The position numbers and the translations under genes are program-made. This document shows positions 34,041-42,600 of a stretch of 49,597 nt of DNA, one piece after another. The stretch's first letter is position 1. Every line of letters begins with the position of its first letter. The notes below the pieces were generated by a model that was not told the DNA's origin, ran no database searches, and saw nothing but the letters and a program-made list of their open reading frames with translations. This DNA is from Acetobacteraceae bacterium (GTDB lineage Bacteria; Pseudomonadota; Alphaproteobacteria; Acetobacterales; Acetobacteraceae), in assembly GCA_003506895.1 (NCBI GenBank), contig DNXO01000020.1, positions 21,249 to 70,845 on the forward strand, in the 5' to 3' direction.

Positions 34041-35225
34041 TTAGTAACCCAGGGCAGTCTGTTCCACCGGCACCCAACGGCCATCCTTGACCACCGTCAG
34101 GAACGATTTCGTTGATGCGTGATGCTGGTTCGGTCCGAACGACAACTCCGAGCCGAAGATGTCCTTGTAGTCGTGAATCGCCTCCATACCCTTGATGAAG
34201 CTATCCACGTTCAGGTCCCGTCCGGCATTCTGCAAGCCGATCAGCACCACCTGCGCGGCGGTGTAGCCGACCTCGCCATGGAAGTTCGGATCGCGGCCAT
34301 AGCGGGCCTTGTAGCGTTTGGCGAAATCTTGAACGGCCGGCCGCGGGTCGTCGGGATAGGCGTAAAGGGCTGGGGTCATGCAGAAGAAGCCCTCGGTCGC
34401 GCCGCCCGGCAGGCTGGCGACGGCGGTGTCATAGGCGGCGAACTGTCCCACCAGCGTGACGTTCCAGTTCATTTTTTTGGCCGTCTGGATGATGATGTTG
34501 GTATCGCGGACGATGGTGCCAAGCATCACGGCATCGCATCCGGCGTCATGCAGCTTAGTCATCGGGGCGTTGAAATCGGTGTCCGTCGGGCGATGAGCGG
34601 TGGTGGCGACCACCTTCATGCCAAGCGCCTCGGTTTCCGCGACGACACCTGCCAGCACGTCCTTGCCGAAATCAGAGTCCTGGTAGGCCACACAAAACGA
34701 CTTCAGCCCTTTCTTTTCATGAAAATACTTCACCGCGGACCGCATTTGGTCGTAGTACGACGCAAACTGCCCAAATTTCAGCTTGTTATAGGGCTCGTAC
34801 ATCGACCGAGCCGATGTCAGGGGGAACAGGTTCGGCACGTTCTTCTCGAACTGCGTCGGCATATTGGCATCGTTCATCGGCGTGCCGCCGTTGTCGATCG
34901 TGGCGAAGACATTATCGTTGTTCAGCAACTTGTTCATCGCCTGCACCGCGCGAGGCACCTGGTACTGGTTGTCCTCGACGATGTACTTGATCTTTCGGCC
35001 GTTGATGCCGCCCTTGGCGTTGGCCTCATCGAAAGCCATGCGCACCGCATCGCTGTTGTTGACGCCCTGGACGGCGGTCACGCCCGACAGGTCGGTGATG
35101 GTGCCGATCACGATTTCGGTATCGGTCACGCCGCGAACCGGATCGGCAGCGTTGGCGATCGAGGCGGTCATCAGCAGACCACCGGTCACTATGGGCAACC
35201 AGCCCCAGACAGGCTTCAACTTCAT
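34041..35225 (-). CDS. ABC transporter substrate-binding protein, LivK-like
   Basis: A 394-residue type 1 periplasmic binding protein. A Sec signal peptide (about residues 1-25, ending SIANAA) is followed by VTDTEIVIGTITDLSGVTAV, then KYIVEDNQYQVPRAVQAMNK, SFCVAYQDSDFGKDVLAGVV and a C-terminal LSFGPNQHHASTKSFLTVVK. Homologues often bind aromatic acids or branched-chain amino acids. The ATG at 35225 has AAGGAAC upstream; the longer frame adds an unlikely MAGPGKEHE leader. No permease or ATPase gene is near. It lies between the Rieske/MarR unit and an HpaB-type hydroxylase gene, suggesting an aromatic ligand, but that is inference. Confidence 0.9.
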   Translation of the reverse strand: MKLKPVWGWLPIVTGGLLMTASIANAADPVRGVTDTEIVIGTITDLSGVTAVQGVNNSDAVRMAFDEANAKGGINGRKIKYIVEDNQYQVPRAVQAMNKLLNNDNVFATIDNGGTPMNDANMPTQFEKNVPNLFPLTSARSMYEPYNKLKFGQFASYYDQMRSAVKYFHEKKGLKSFCVAYQDSDFGKDVLAGVVAETEALGMKVVATTAHRPTDTDFNAPMTKLHDAGCDAVMLGTIVRDTNIIIQTAKKMNWNVTLVGQFAAYDTAVASLPGGATEGFFCMTPALYAYPDDPRPAVQDFAKRYKARYGRDPNFHGEVGYTAAQVVLIGLQNAGRDLNVDSFIKGMEAIHDYKDIFGSELSFGPNQHHASTKSFLTVVKDGRWVPVEQTALGY

Positions 35226-35353
35226 TTCGTGTTCCTTCCCTGGTCCGGCCATTGTCGCCGGGTATTGTTGATTAGCGGAACGACGGTAGCCGGGGCTGGC
35301 GTTCGGTTCAACTGGAGGCTAGAGGCGCCCGCAGGACGGACCCTGGACTCTGG

Positions 35354-36802
35354 TTAATTCCGCCCCAGAAAATCCAGTACCCGATCCGTCACCGCCTTCT
35401 TCGGAAATATCGACGCCAAAGCCCGGGCCCGGGTCAGCGGGTCGCTGGCGAAGAAACGTTCGTACAAAACCTGTCGGCTCCCAAAGGAGCTACAAGAAAT
35501 ATCCCAGGCCAGATGGAACAATTTCACCCGGTCCCGAGCGGAACTGTTGTCGGTTGCAAGGTACTGATCGATATGGCCGCCCAACGGCCCGTTCATATCT
35601 GCTTCGGTCGGCAGGATCATCAAACTCGATGAGCCGAGCAACTGCAGGATCTCCACCATGCGCGGATAGGCCGTCATGAACAGATTGCGCGTCGTTTCCG
35701 CCGGCAGGGAGGCGGGGCACATCACGCCCCACTCGTCCAATTGGGCATCCGCCTCGGCCGCACGCATGCAGGCGCGCATCAGTTCGGTGTACATGACCAG
35801 TTCGCCGATGCGTTCTTCGGCGTGCGGCAGATGCGCATTGCCCAGGGTTTCGGTCATCAGCAAGGCAACCCCAAGGACGAGTTCGCATTTCGCCAGGTTC
35901 TTCGCGCAACCCTGGTGCGAGGTATGGGCGGACGAATGGGTCACCGACGCGGTGTTGTTCAGCAGCCCGACGTCGCCATGGATGAATACCCGCTCCCACG
36001 GCACCAGGACGTCGTCGAAGAAGACGATGCTGTCCATTTCCTCGAAGCGGGAACCCAGCGGGTGGTCGAAATGGGACTTTTCGTGGTCGAAGCTGTCGCG
36101 GCACAGGAAGCGCAAGCCGGGCGTGTTGGTCGAGATCGCGAAGTTTAGTGCGAATGGGCTGTAATGGTCGAGATGCTGCGCCAGGCGTGGGGAGTAGACG
36201 GCGATCTCATCCGCCAACGGGCCGAGCGTGGCCAAAACTCGGGCGCCACGGACGATGATCCCGGCCGAGGTTTCCTTGACGACCTGCAGCGCGGTACCTT
36301 CCTGAAGGTTGAACATGCCGCTGACGTGGCGGCTGCGCTGCAGATTGATCAGCGCGTGGGTCAGGACGAGGTCGTTCTTGGCAATATAGCGATAGTAACG
36401 CCGCATGTTGTCGGCGAATTCCGGCTTGGCGCGCCCGAAGTAATCGGCTGATCCTGCCCAGCAGGCAAAGGTGACGTTCATGAAGTCGGGCGAGCGGCCC
36501 ATCATGCCGCATGTCGTTCGGGCCCAGGCCAGCATCATCTCCCGTCGGCGGACCAGATCGTCCTGCGTGCGCGGGATGATGAAGGACAAGCCCAGGGTGT
36601 CGCCAGTATCGGGATCGGCGAAGGTCATCGCGTCGCGGCGGGCCGGGTCGGATTGCAGGTCGTAGAGCGAGGCGATGGCCTTTGCCCCGCCGCTCAGTCC
36701 GGGATGGGTGGTGACATCGGTGACCCGCTCACCGCGCAGCCATACCTCGGTGTCGCGTTGGCGCAGTCCGGCGAGGTATTGGGCCCCTGTTCGTGCCGGC
36801 AT
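35354..36802 (-). CDS. 4-hydroxyphenylacetate 3-monooxygenase oxygenase component-like (HpaB family)
   Basis: A 482-residue FADH2-dependent flavin monooxygenase of the HpaB/PheA/TftD family, which shares the acyl-CoA-dehydrogenase fold and hydroxylates phenols at the ortho position. Typical segments are RTGAQYLAGLRQRDTEVWLR at the N-terminus, MMGRSPDFMNVTFACWAGS, HALINLQRSRHVSG, RVLATLGPLADEIAVYS and FDDVLVPWERVFIHGDVGL. The partner flavin reductase HpaC is not in the window. The gene is probably monocistronic: the LivK-like gene follows 128 bases later and CbpM lies 90 bases upstream. The true substrate could be another phenol or a chlorophenol. Confidence 0.92.
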   Translation of the reverse strand: MPARTGAQYLAGLRQRDTEVWLRGERVTDVTTHPGLSGGAKAIASLYDLQSDPARRDAMTFADPDTGDTLGLSFIIPRTQDDLVRRREMMLAWARTTCGMMGRSPDFMNVTFACWAGSADYFGRAKPEFADNMRRYYRYIAKNDLVLTHALINLQRSRHVSGMFNLQEGTALQVVKETSAGIIVRGARVLATLGPLADEIAVYSPRLAQHLDHYSPFALNFAISTNTPGLRFLCRDSFDHEKSHFDHPLGSRFEEMDSIVFFDDVLVPWERVFIHGDVGLLNNTASVTHSSAHTSHQGCAKNLAKCELVLGVALLMTETLGNAHLPHAEERIGELVMYTELMRACMRAAEADAQLDEWGVMCPASLPAETTRNLFMTAYPRMVEILQLLGSSSLMILPTEADMNGPLGGHIDQYLATDNSSARDRVKLFHLAWDISCSSFGSRQVLYERFFASDPLTRARALASIFPKKAVTDRVLDFLGRN

Positions 36803-36892
36803 GGTCGTCCTCCCGCTTTTTTATGGCGCGGGGAGTTTCAGGGGCAGGAATGGGCGGGTCAAGGCGGCCGGACGATTTGGCCCGTTCCGTAC

Positions 36893-37210
36893 CTATCCTC
36901 GTATCGCCGCCAGGATCGCGGATCGAATCGGTTCCGGCTGTCCCTCCACGGCGCGGGCGATCGCGTGCATCTGGCCACGCAGCGTGTAAACCTGATCGAG
37001 CAGGGACAGAACCAGCGGCATGGTATCCTCGGGCACCTCCATGGCGCCGCGGAAGTCGCGGATCAGGCGCACCCGGGCGACGTCGATCTCGGCGAACACC
37101 CAGTCGGGTTCGACGCCTTCCGGTCGCACCCAGCCGCGTTCGACCCACGACACAAGCTCGCTCTCCCGCAGGTCCGGGAATAATGCCACGACGGCGGTGA
37201 AGCGCATCAT
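36893..37210 (-). CDS. cbpM: Chaperone modulator CbpM
   Basis: A 105-residue MerR-like helical protein that in E. coli binds the J-domain of CbpA and inhibits its co-chaperone and DNA-binding activity. The pattern LVSWVERGWVRPEGVEPDWV followed by FAEIDVARVRLIRDFRGAME and a leucine-rich helix (VLSLLDQVYTLRGQMHAIAR) matches alphaproteobacterial CbpM. It directly follows the CbpA-like gene. Two start sites are possible: ATG at 37210 and ATG at 37225, each preceded by an identical GGAGGGATC; the upstream one overlaps the cbpA stop (TGATG). I list the inner one, but coupled initiation at 37225 is equally likely. Confidence 0.85.
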   Translation of the reverse strand: MMRFTAVVALFPDLRESELVSWVERGWVRPEGVEPDWVFAEIDVARVRLIRDFRGAMEVPEDTMPLVLSLLDQVYTLRGQMHAIARAVEGQPEPIRSAILAAIRG

Positions 37211-37221
37211 GATCCCTCCCG

Positions 37222-38127
37222 TCATGATCCCTCCCTGGGGTTGAACGTCGTCTTGGGCGTCCAGTTCTTCAGGAATTCGGCCAGTTCCGGCTCATCGGCC
37301 GGGGGCACCACCACCTGCACCTGCACGAACTGGTGGCCCTGGCGGATTCCCTTGCCACGCAGCCGCATACGGGTGCCGGTCCCGGAGCCTGGCGGAACCG
37401 TCAGCCGCACCGGACCATGCACGGTCGGCACCTCCAGCGACACACCCAGCACCGCTTCTTTCAGCGTGACAGGCAAATCCGTGATGATATCGTCCCCGTC
37501 GCGATGGAAGCGAGGGTCCGGGGCAACCGTCACCTCGATCAGCGCATCGCCCGCGGGTGCACCGTTGAATCCGGCGCCGCCCTGGCCGCGCAGGCGCAGA
37601 ACGTGCCCGTCGTCGGTGCCGGCCGGAATCCGTACGTCCAGGGTCTTGCCATCGGGCAGTGCCAGCCGCCGGGTCGTGCCGGTGGCGGCATCGACGAAGC
37701 TGACGGTCAGCGAATACTGCATATCGCGCCCGCGCATCGGCCGCCCGCTGGCGCCCCAATCCGACCGCCGGCCGCCCTGGCCGAATGCCTGAGCCATGAA
37801 GGCTTCCAGGTCCTCCTGACTGAAGCCCCCGGCACCCGCACCCGCACCATCGCCGGCATATCGCTCCCGGCCCGGGGCATCGCGGTAATATTGGCGGTGG
37901 ACCTCATGGCCCTCGGCGTCGATTTCGCCGCGGTCGAATTTGGCACGCTTTTCCTTATCGGACAGCAGGTCGTAGGCGGAACTGATCTCACCGAATTTCG
38001 TCGCCGCATCCTTCTTATCGGGATTGACGTCGGGGTGATGCTTCTTCGCCAGCTTGCGATAGGCGGTCCGTATGGTCGCCTCATCAGCCGTGCGCTGAAC
38101 ACCAAGGATTTCGTATGGGTCTTTCAT
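37222..38127 (-). CDS. cbpA: DnaJ-class co-chaperone CbpA
   Basis: A 301-residue Hsp40. The J-domain occupies residues 1-70 with HPD at 31-33, which stimulates DnaK ATPase. A Gly/Ala-rich linker (about 90-105, GDGAGAGAGGF) follows, then the two C-terminal beta-barrel substrate domains (YSLTVSFVDAATGTTRRLAL, then LRGQGGAGFNG, VTLKEAVLGVSLEVPTVHGP, and RLRGKGIRQG). There is no CxxCxGxG zinc finger, which separates CbpA from DnaJ. The stop overlaps the first possible start of cbpM, so the regulator is made in step with the chaperone. Confidence 0.93.
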   Translation of the reverse strand: MKDPYEILGVQRTADEATIRTAYRKLAKKHHPDVNPDKKDAATKFGEISSAYDLLSDKEKRAKFDRGEIDAEGHEVHRQYYRDAPGRERYAGDGAGAGAGGFSQEDLEAFMAQAFGQGGRRSDWGASGRPMRGRDMQYSLTVSFVDAATGTTRRLALPDGKTLDVRIPAGTDDGHVLRLRGQGGAGFNGAPAGDALIEVTVAPDPRFHRDGDDIITDLPVTLKEAVLGVSLEVPTVHGPVRLTVPPGSGTGTRMRLRGKGIRQGHQFVQVQVVVPPADEPELAEFLKNWTPKTTFNPREGS

Positions 38128-38162
38128 CGGTTCCGCTCAGGTGGAGACGATGTCATGTGCGA

Positions 38163-38939
38163 TCAAGTCCCCGTCCATTGCGGTTGGCGCTTGCCCAGGA
38201 ACGCGTCGATGCCCTCGGCCGCGTCGCGCGCCATCATGTTCTTGGTCATGACCTCGGAAGCATAGGCATAGGCGTCCGACAGGTCCATTTCCGCCTGCCG
38301 GTAGAACGCCTCTTTCCCGATCGCCACGGTCAGCGGGCTTTTCGCCGCGATCCGCAACGCCAGCTTCCGCGTTGTTGGCGCCAGTTCGCTTTCCGGAACA
38401 ACCGCGTTGATCAGCCCCAGTTCGCGTGCCCGCGTGGCCGAGACCATCTCGCCGGTCAGCAGCATTTCCATCGCCGCCTTGCGGCCGACGGCCCGCGTCA
38501 GTGCCACCATCGGGGTCGAGCAAAACAGCCCGATGTCCACCCCGGGGGTGGCGAAGCGGGCGGTGTCCGCGGCCACCGCCAGATCGGCCGAAGCCACCAA
38601 CTGGCACCCCGCCGCGGTCGCGACGCCGTGTACCTGGGCGATCACCGGCTTTGGCAGCCGCACGATCCGTTGCATCAATCGCGAGCACAGTGCGAACACC
38701 GCCTCATAGGCTTCGCGGGTCGGCGTTGCCCTAATTTCCCGCAGATCGTGCCCGGCGCAAAATGCGGGACCGTTGGCGGCGATGATGACGGCCCTGACGG
38801 AGCGATCTTCTCCGATATCGGCGAGGGTGGCGTCCAATACTTCCATCAGCCCCATGGAAAGGGCGTTCCGGGCGGCCGGACGATTCAATGTCAGGGTGGC
38901 GATATTGTCGCTGTCGTCGCGGAGGAGGATATCGGTCAT
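38163..38939 (-). CDS. Enoyl-CoA hydratase/isomerase family protein, ECHDC3-like
   Basis: A 258-residue crotonase-fold protein. It has LNRPAARNALSMGLMEVLDA, the oxyanion-hole FCAGHDLREIRATP, and the second core block VHGVATAAGCQLVASADLAV followed by RFATPGVDIGLFCSTPMVAL. These match the ECHDC3 group. The two glutamates used by canonical enoyl-CoA hydratase are replaced: Gln in AAGCQLV and Gly in TPGVDIG. A classical hydratase reaction is therefore doubtful and the activity is unknown. I chose the ATG at 38939; the longer frame upstream is out of character. It is divergent from a YciA-like thioesterase gene with a 31-base gap. Confidence 0.88.
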   Translation of the reverse strand: MTDILLRDDSDNIATLTLNRPAARNALSMGLMEVLDATLADIGEDRSVRAVIIAANGPAFCAGHDLREIRATPTREAYEAVFALCSRLMQRIVRLPKPVIAQVHGVATAAGCQLVASADLAVAADTARFATPGVDIGLFCSTPMVALTRAVGRKAAMEMLLTGEMVSATRARELGLINAVVPESELAPTTRKLALRIAAKSPLTVAIGKEAFYRQAEMDLSDAYAYASEVMTKNMMARDAAEGIDAFLGKRQPQWTGT

Positions 38940-38970
38940 GATCGCTACCCTATAGCAGAAGGAATCCCAG

Positions 38971-39360
38971 ATGCAGAACAGCAGCCCCGAACCGCGCGGT
39001 GAATTGTCCCTGCGCACGGTCGCCATGCCGGCGGACACCAACCCGGCCGGTGACATTTTCGGCGGCTGGATCATGTCGTTGATGGACCTTGCGGCTGGGA
39101 TCGCCGCCGGCACCCGGGCGAAGGGCCGTGTCGCGACCGCGGCGGTGTCCCACCTGAGCTTCCTGCAGCCGGTCAAGGTCGGCGACGTGGTGTGTGTCTA
39201 TACCGAGATCAACAAGACCGGCCGCACCTCGGTCACCGTCGGCGTCGAGGCTTACGTGCTGCGCCGCAACCAGGGCGAACGGGTGCGGGTCACCGCGGCG
39301 GAATTCGTCCTGGTGGCGGTTGATGATCACGGTACGCCAAGGCCGCTACCGGCTGTCTGA
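38971..39360 (+). CDS. Acyl-CoA thioesterase, YciA-like hotdog protein
   Basis: A 129-residue single-hotdog thioesterase that hydrolyses acyl-CoA esters in the cytoplasm. It has the YciA/BfiT-type pattern: LRTVAMPADTNPAGDIFGGW with the catalytic-region Asn/Asp, IMSLMDLAAGIAAG, VSHLSFLQPVKVGDVVCVYT and VEAYVLRRNQGERVRVTAAE. The length is normal. The start faces that of the ECHDC3-like gene across only 31 bases, so the two promoters must overlap or lie within the partner gene. The 3' end overlaps a small minus-strand gene by about 34 bases. Confidence 0.92.
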   Translation: MQNSSPEPRGELSLRTVAMPADTNPAGDIFGGWIMSLMDLAAGIAAGTRAKGRVATAAVSHLSFLQPVKVGDVVCVYTEINKTGRTSVTVGVEAYVLRRNQGERVRVTAAEFVLVAVDDHGTPRPLPAV

Positions 39361-39518
39361 CACCGGTTGCAGGGGGGCACGCTCCAGTGCCGCGCCAGCA
39401 GAAGCGCGTCGTCCGGGGTCAGCCACGACCACTCCGCGCCGCGCGCCCGAAGCGCGACCCAACGCGTGTCGCCAAGGGTCTGTTCCTCGATGGTCACCGA
39501 ACCGAAACGCTGTGCCAT
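39327..39518 (-). CDS. Small hypothetical protein (63 aa) overlapping the thioesterase gene
   Basis: A 63-residue protein starting MAQRFGSVTIEEQTLGDTRW and continuing VALRARGAEWSWLTPDDALL. It is balanced in composition, with a short helix-rich middle and a CNRC pair near the end. A strong ribosome-binding site (GGGAGGACACC) precedes the ATG at 39518. The last 34 bases lie antisense to the end of the thioesterase gene. I do not recognise the family and can assign no function. The convincing start signal and lack of any other gene in 39361-39603 support it as real. Confidence 0.6.
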   Translation of the reverse strand: MAQRFGSVTIEEQTLGDTRWVALRARGAEWSWLTPDDALLLARHWSVPPCNRCQTAGSGLGVP

Positions 39519-39603
39519 GGTGTCCTCCCGCATCCGCGTGATGGGGAGGGTCTTATCCGTTGCGGATCGCGGTGGCTGTGACTTTGGCCACGGATTCAGC
39601 GAT

Positions 39604-42600
39604 TCACGCGGCCAGGGGAATCATCCGCACCACGTCCTCGGGCAGCGTCGCCGCCAGCGCGGCGACGTGCGGATGGTGGGTCAGCACGATCACCTGCACT
39701 TTCGCGCTCAGCGTGGCCAAGACGCGAAGGGTCGCGAGCGTGCGGGTGTCATCAAAGGTCTGCAGGATGTCGTCGGCGATAAAGGGCAAGGGCGAGGCGG
39801 TGGCAGCGTAATCCTCCAGCGCGGCGATCCGCAGCGCCAGGTACAGCTGGTCGCTGGTTCCCTCGCTGAGTTGATCGAGGGCTTTGCGGGTCACCCCATC
39901 CGACTCCAGCGCCATCATGGTCTGGCCGTCACGGGTGTCCTCGACCCGCACACCGCCTTGAACGCCGCCCGTGATCGACCGAAACACATCACCGATACGG
40001 GCCAGCAGCGGTTGGTCGGCGTGGGCGGCCTGCCGGTCCAGCGCCATTTGCAGCATGGCATGGGCGGCATGCAGAACCAGGGCCTCTTCGGCGGTTCGTG
40101 CCAGCATCGCCTGCGCGGACTCGCGCCGTTGGGCCGCTTCGGCCGCATCCAGGCCGTTGCCGGCCTGTTCCAGCGCGGCCTTGGCGGTTTGCGCGGCATT
40201 GCGGGCCGAGTCGATCAGTGGTTCCAGCTCCTGCTGGCGCCGATCGATGGCGGCGATCCGTTCCGCGTCGGCATCCGCGGTTGTTTCGGCCGCGCGCGAT
40301 TCAAGCGTCTCGACGCTCAGGCCGCCACCCTGGACGGCGAGTTCGCGCGACGCTTCGGCGTTGGCGTTCCGAGCGCCGGAAACCAGGCGCGCGCGCTGCA
40401 ACTGGTGTTCTGCCTCGTCGTTCGTGGCGGCACGCAAGGCGGCCCGCAATCCAAGCAGTGTGCGGGCGGCGGACTCGGCCTCGGTTACCGCGATCGTCAG
40501 CTTCGCTTCCGCCTCGGCGATCCGCTGGTCGGCATCAGCGCAGCGCGCGGCCTGTTGCAGTTCGGCCTGAATTCGTTGGCGAAAGCGTTCGGCCGCATCC
40601 AGCGGCGGCAGCGTGGCCAGATCCGGCGCCAGCGCGCCCAGATGGGCGACCTTTACCCCGAACCGGTCGATCGCGGCGCGCATGCCGTCGATGCGGATCT
40701 GCTTTTCCGTGATCGCCGCTTCGGCCTTTCTGAGTTCCTCAATCTGCGCGATCGCGTCACCAGTGATTGCCGGTGCCTCCTGCGCGGGCCTGGACAGTTC
40801 CGCCGCGACGCCATCCCAACCGGCACTCCACTCCGTCAGCGCTTGGCATGCCTTTTCGGCCGCCAGGACAGCGGTCGCCTTGGCGGCGGCGTCGCGCCGG
40901 GCCTGTTCTGTCAGCAATGTCCGCCGGTTGGCGAGGTCACCATCCGCCGCAATGGTTCGGCTCGCCTCCGCCAGAAGTGCCCCAAGCTCCGCCAGATCGC
41001 GCGGCGGAACCCCCATCGCCGCCGCGAGCCGCTCGCCCAGGGCGCGCAGGGTTGCGGTGAGATCGTCCAGTTCGGTTGCCGCACTGTCGCGCGCGCCCTG
41101 ACAGGCCAACGCACGCTCTCGCCCTTTCAGGAAGATGCGTAAACCGGGAAGGTCCGCGGCGTTGCCGCCGGCGGCGCGGGCCATTGCCAGCAGGCCTCCC
41201 CGGGCATCCGCTACTTGCGCGGCTGTTTGGGCCATAGCGGCGACCAGGGCGGGACGCCCCGCTTCCAGGCTCTCTACCCGGCCGCGCAGAGCGGTTGCCT
41301 CGGCGGCTTCCCGGCCGTGCCTTATCAGCGCATCGGCGATCGCGTCGGCATCTCGCATCGCCCGGTCGAAGGTTACGGCAGCGCCCGGTTCGGGACGTTC
41401 TGCCCGGCAAATGCTCACCCATAGCGCGTCGCGGGTGGCGCGAGTCTGTGCCAGCGCATCGGCGGGCGGCAGCATCGCGGACTGCTCCAGGGCCGTCAGA
41501 CGCGCTTGTTCGGTGTCGATTTCGTCCATCCGGGCGGCATGGTTGCGAACCGCCTGATTGTAGGCTGTTTCGGCCTGATTCAGGAACTGGCCGGCGGCTT
41601 CGAGTTTTGCCTCCGACGGGGCGGCGGTGGTGGCCAGGGCTGCCTCGGGCAGTGGACTGTCCGGGATCGCGGCCAAGGCAGTGCGCAGCGCGGCCTCGGC
41701 TTCCCGCAGCCTGCGCCGAGCGGTTTCCATACGTGCGGCCGGGTCGCCGTCGGCGCGCAGCAACGCAACAAGATCGGAGACACCGGCGACGTTGCCCTGG
41801 GTGGGCAAGGCGGCCAAGTCCGCCGCCGTTTCCGCCAGCGCGCGGTTGGCGGCTTCAAGGTTCTTGGCCGCCGAGTCGGCATCCGCCTCCAGCTTCGGGT
41901 GCAGACGCAGCCGCCGCTGCGCGTCCTTCACCACCTGGACGGGCGGTAACGGCACGGCGGCATCCCAGCCCAGATCGCGCCTTATCCGCGCGGCGGTCGC
42001 CTGTTCGTCGGCATGCTCCCGTTCCACGCCGGGCAGATCGTTCTCAGACTGCGCCGCCACGCCGCGCAGGTCGGCCAATGCCGCGATGTCGGCCCGCGCG
42101 GCGATCCAGGCGGGGTCAAAGCTCAGGGTGGCGCGGGTATCGCGGGCAGCCTGAAGGTTCAGGCGGGCGGCCTCGGCGTTGCCGGTGGTGATGACGCCGG
42201 CTTGCAGGGCGTCGCGCCAGCGCTTCTCAAATCCGTCATCCAGTTCGGGGGCACCTCCGGCCTCAGCCAGCACCAGGGAAGCGGCCCGCAACCGGTCGAG
42301 CCAGGGGCGGCAGGCGCCGATTGTACGCAGCCGCTCCCGCTCGCGCCCATGGTCGGCTTGTTCTCGCAGCAGGATTTCGAGTTCGCGAGCGGATTCTGTC
42401 GCCTGGCGTTCCAGGGTGTGCCAGCCGTCCGGGCGCATCGCCGAACGGCGCAGATCGATGTTGGCTTGCTCCCAACCGCTGAACGCGCCCCACAGGGGAC
42501 GGGTTTTATGGCGGGCGGTGGCCTTGCCCAGTTCGTCGCGTCTGCGTTCCAGTTCGGTCAGCAGGTCGCGCACCGGTGCCATGCCGCCACCCGCCGCGAA

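Noticed and set aside
39367..41142. Plus-strand open frame of about 590 codons
   Set aside because: Antisense to the YhaN-like ATPase; no plausible domain.
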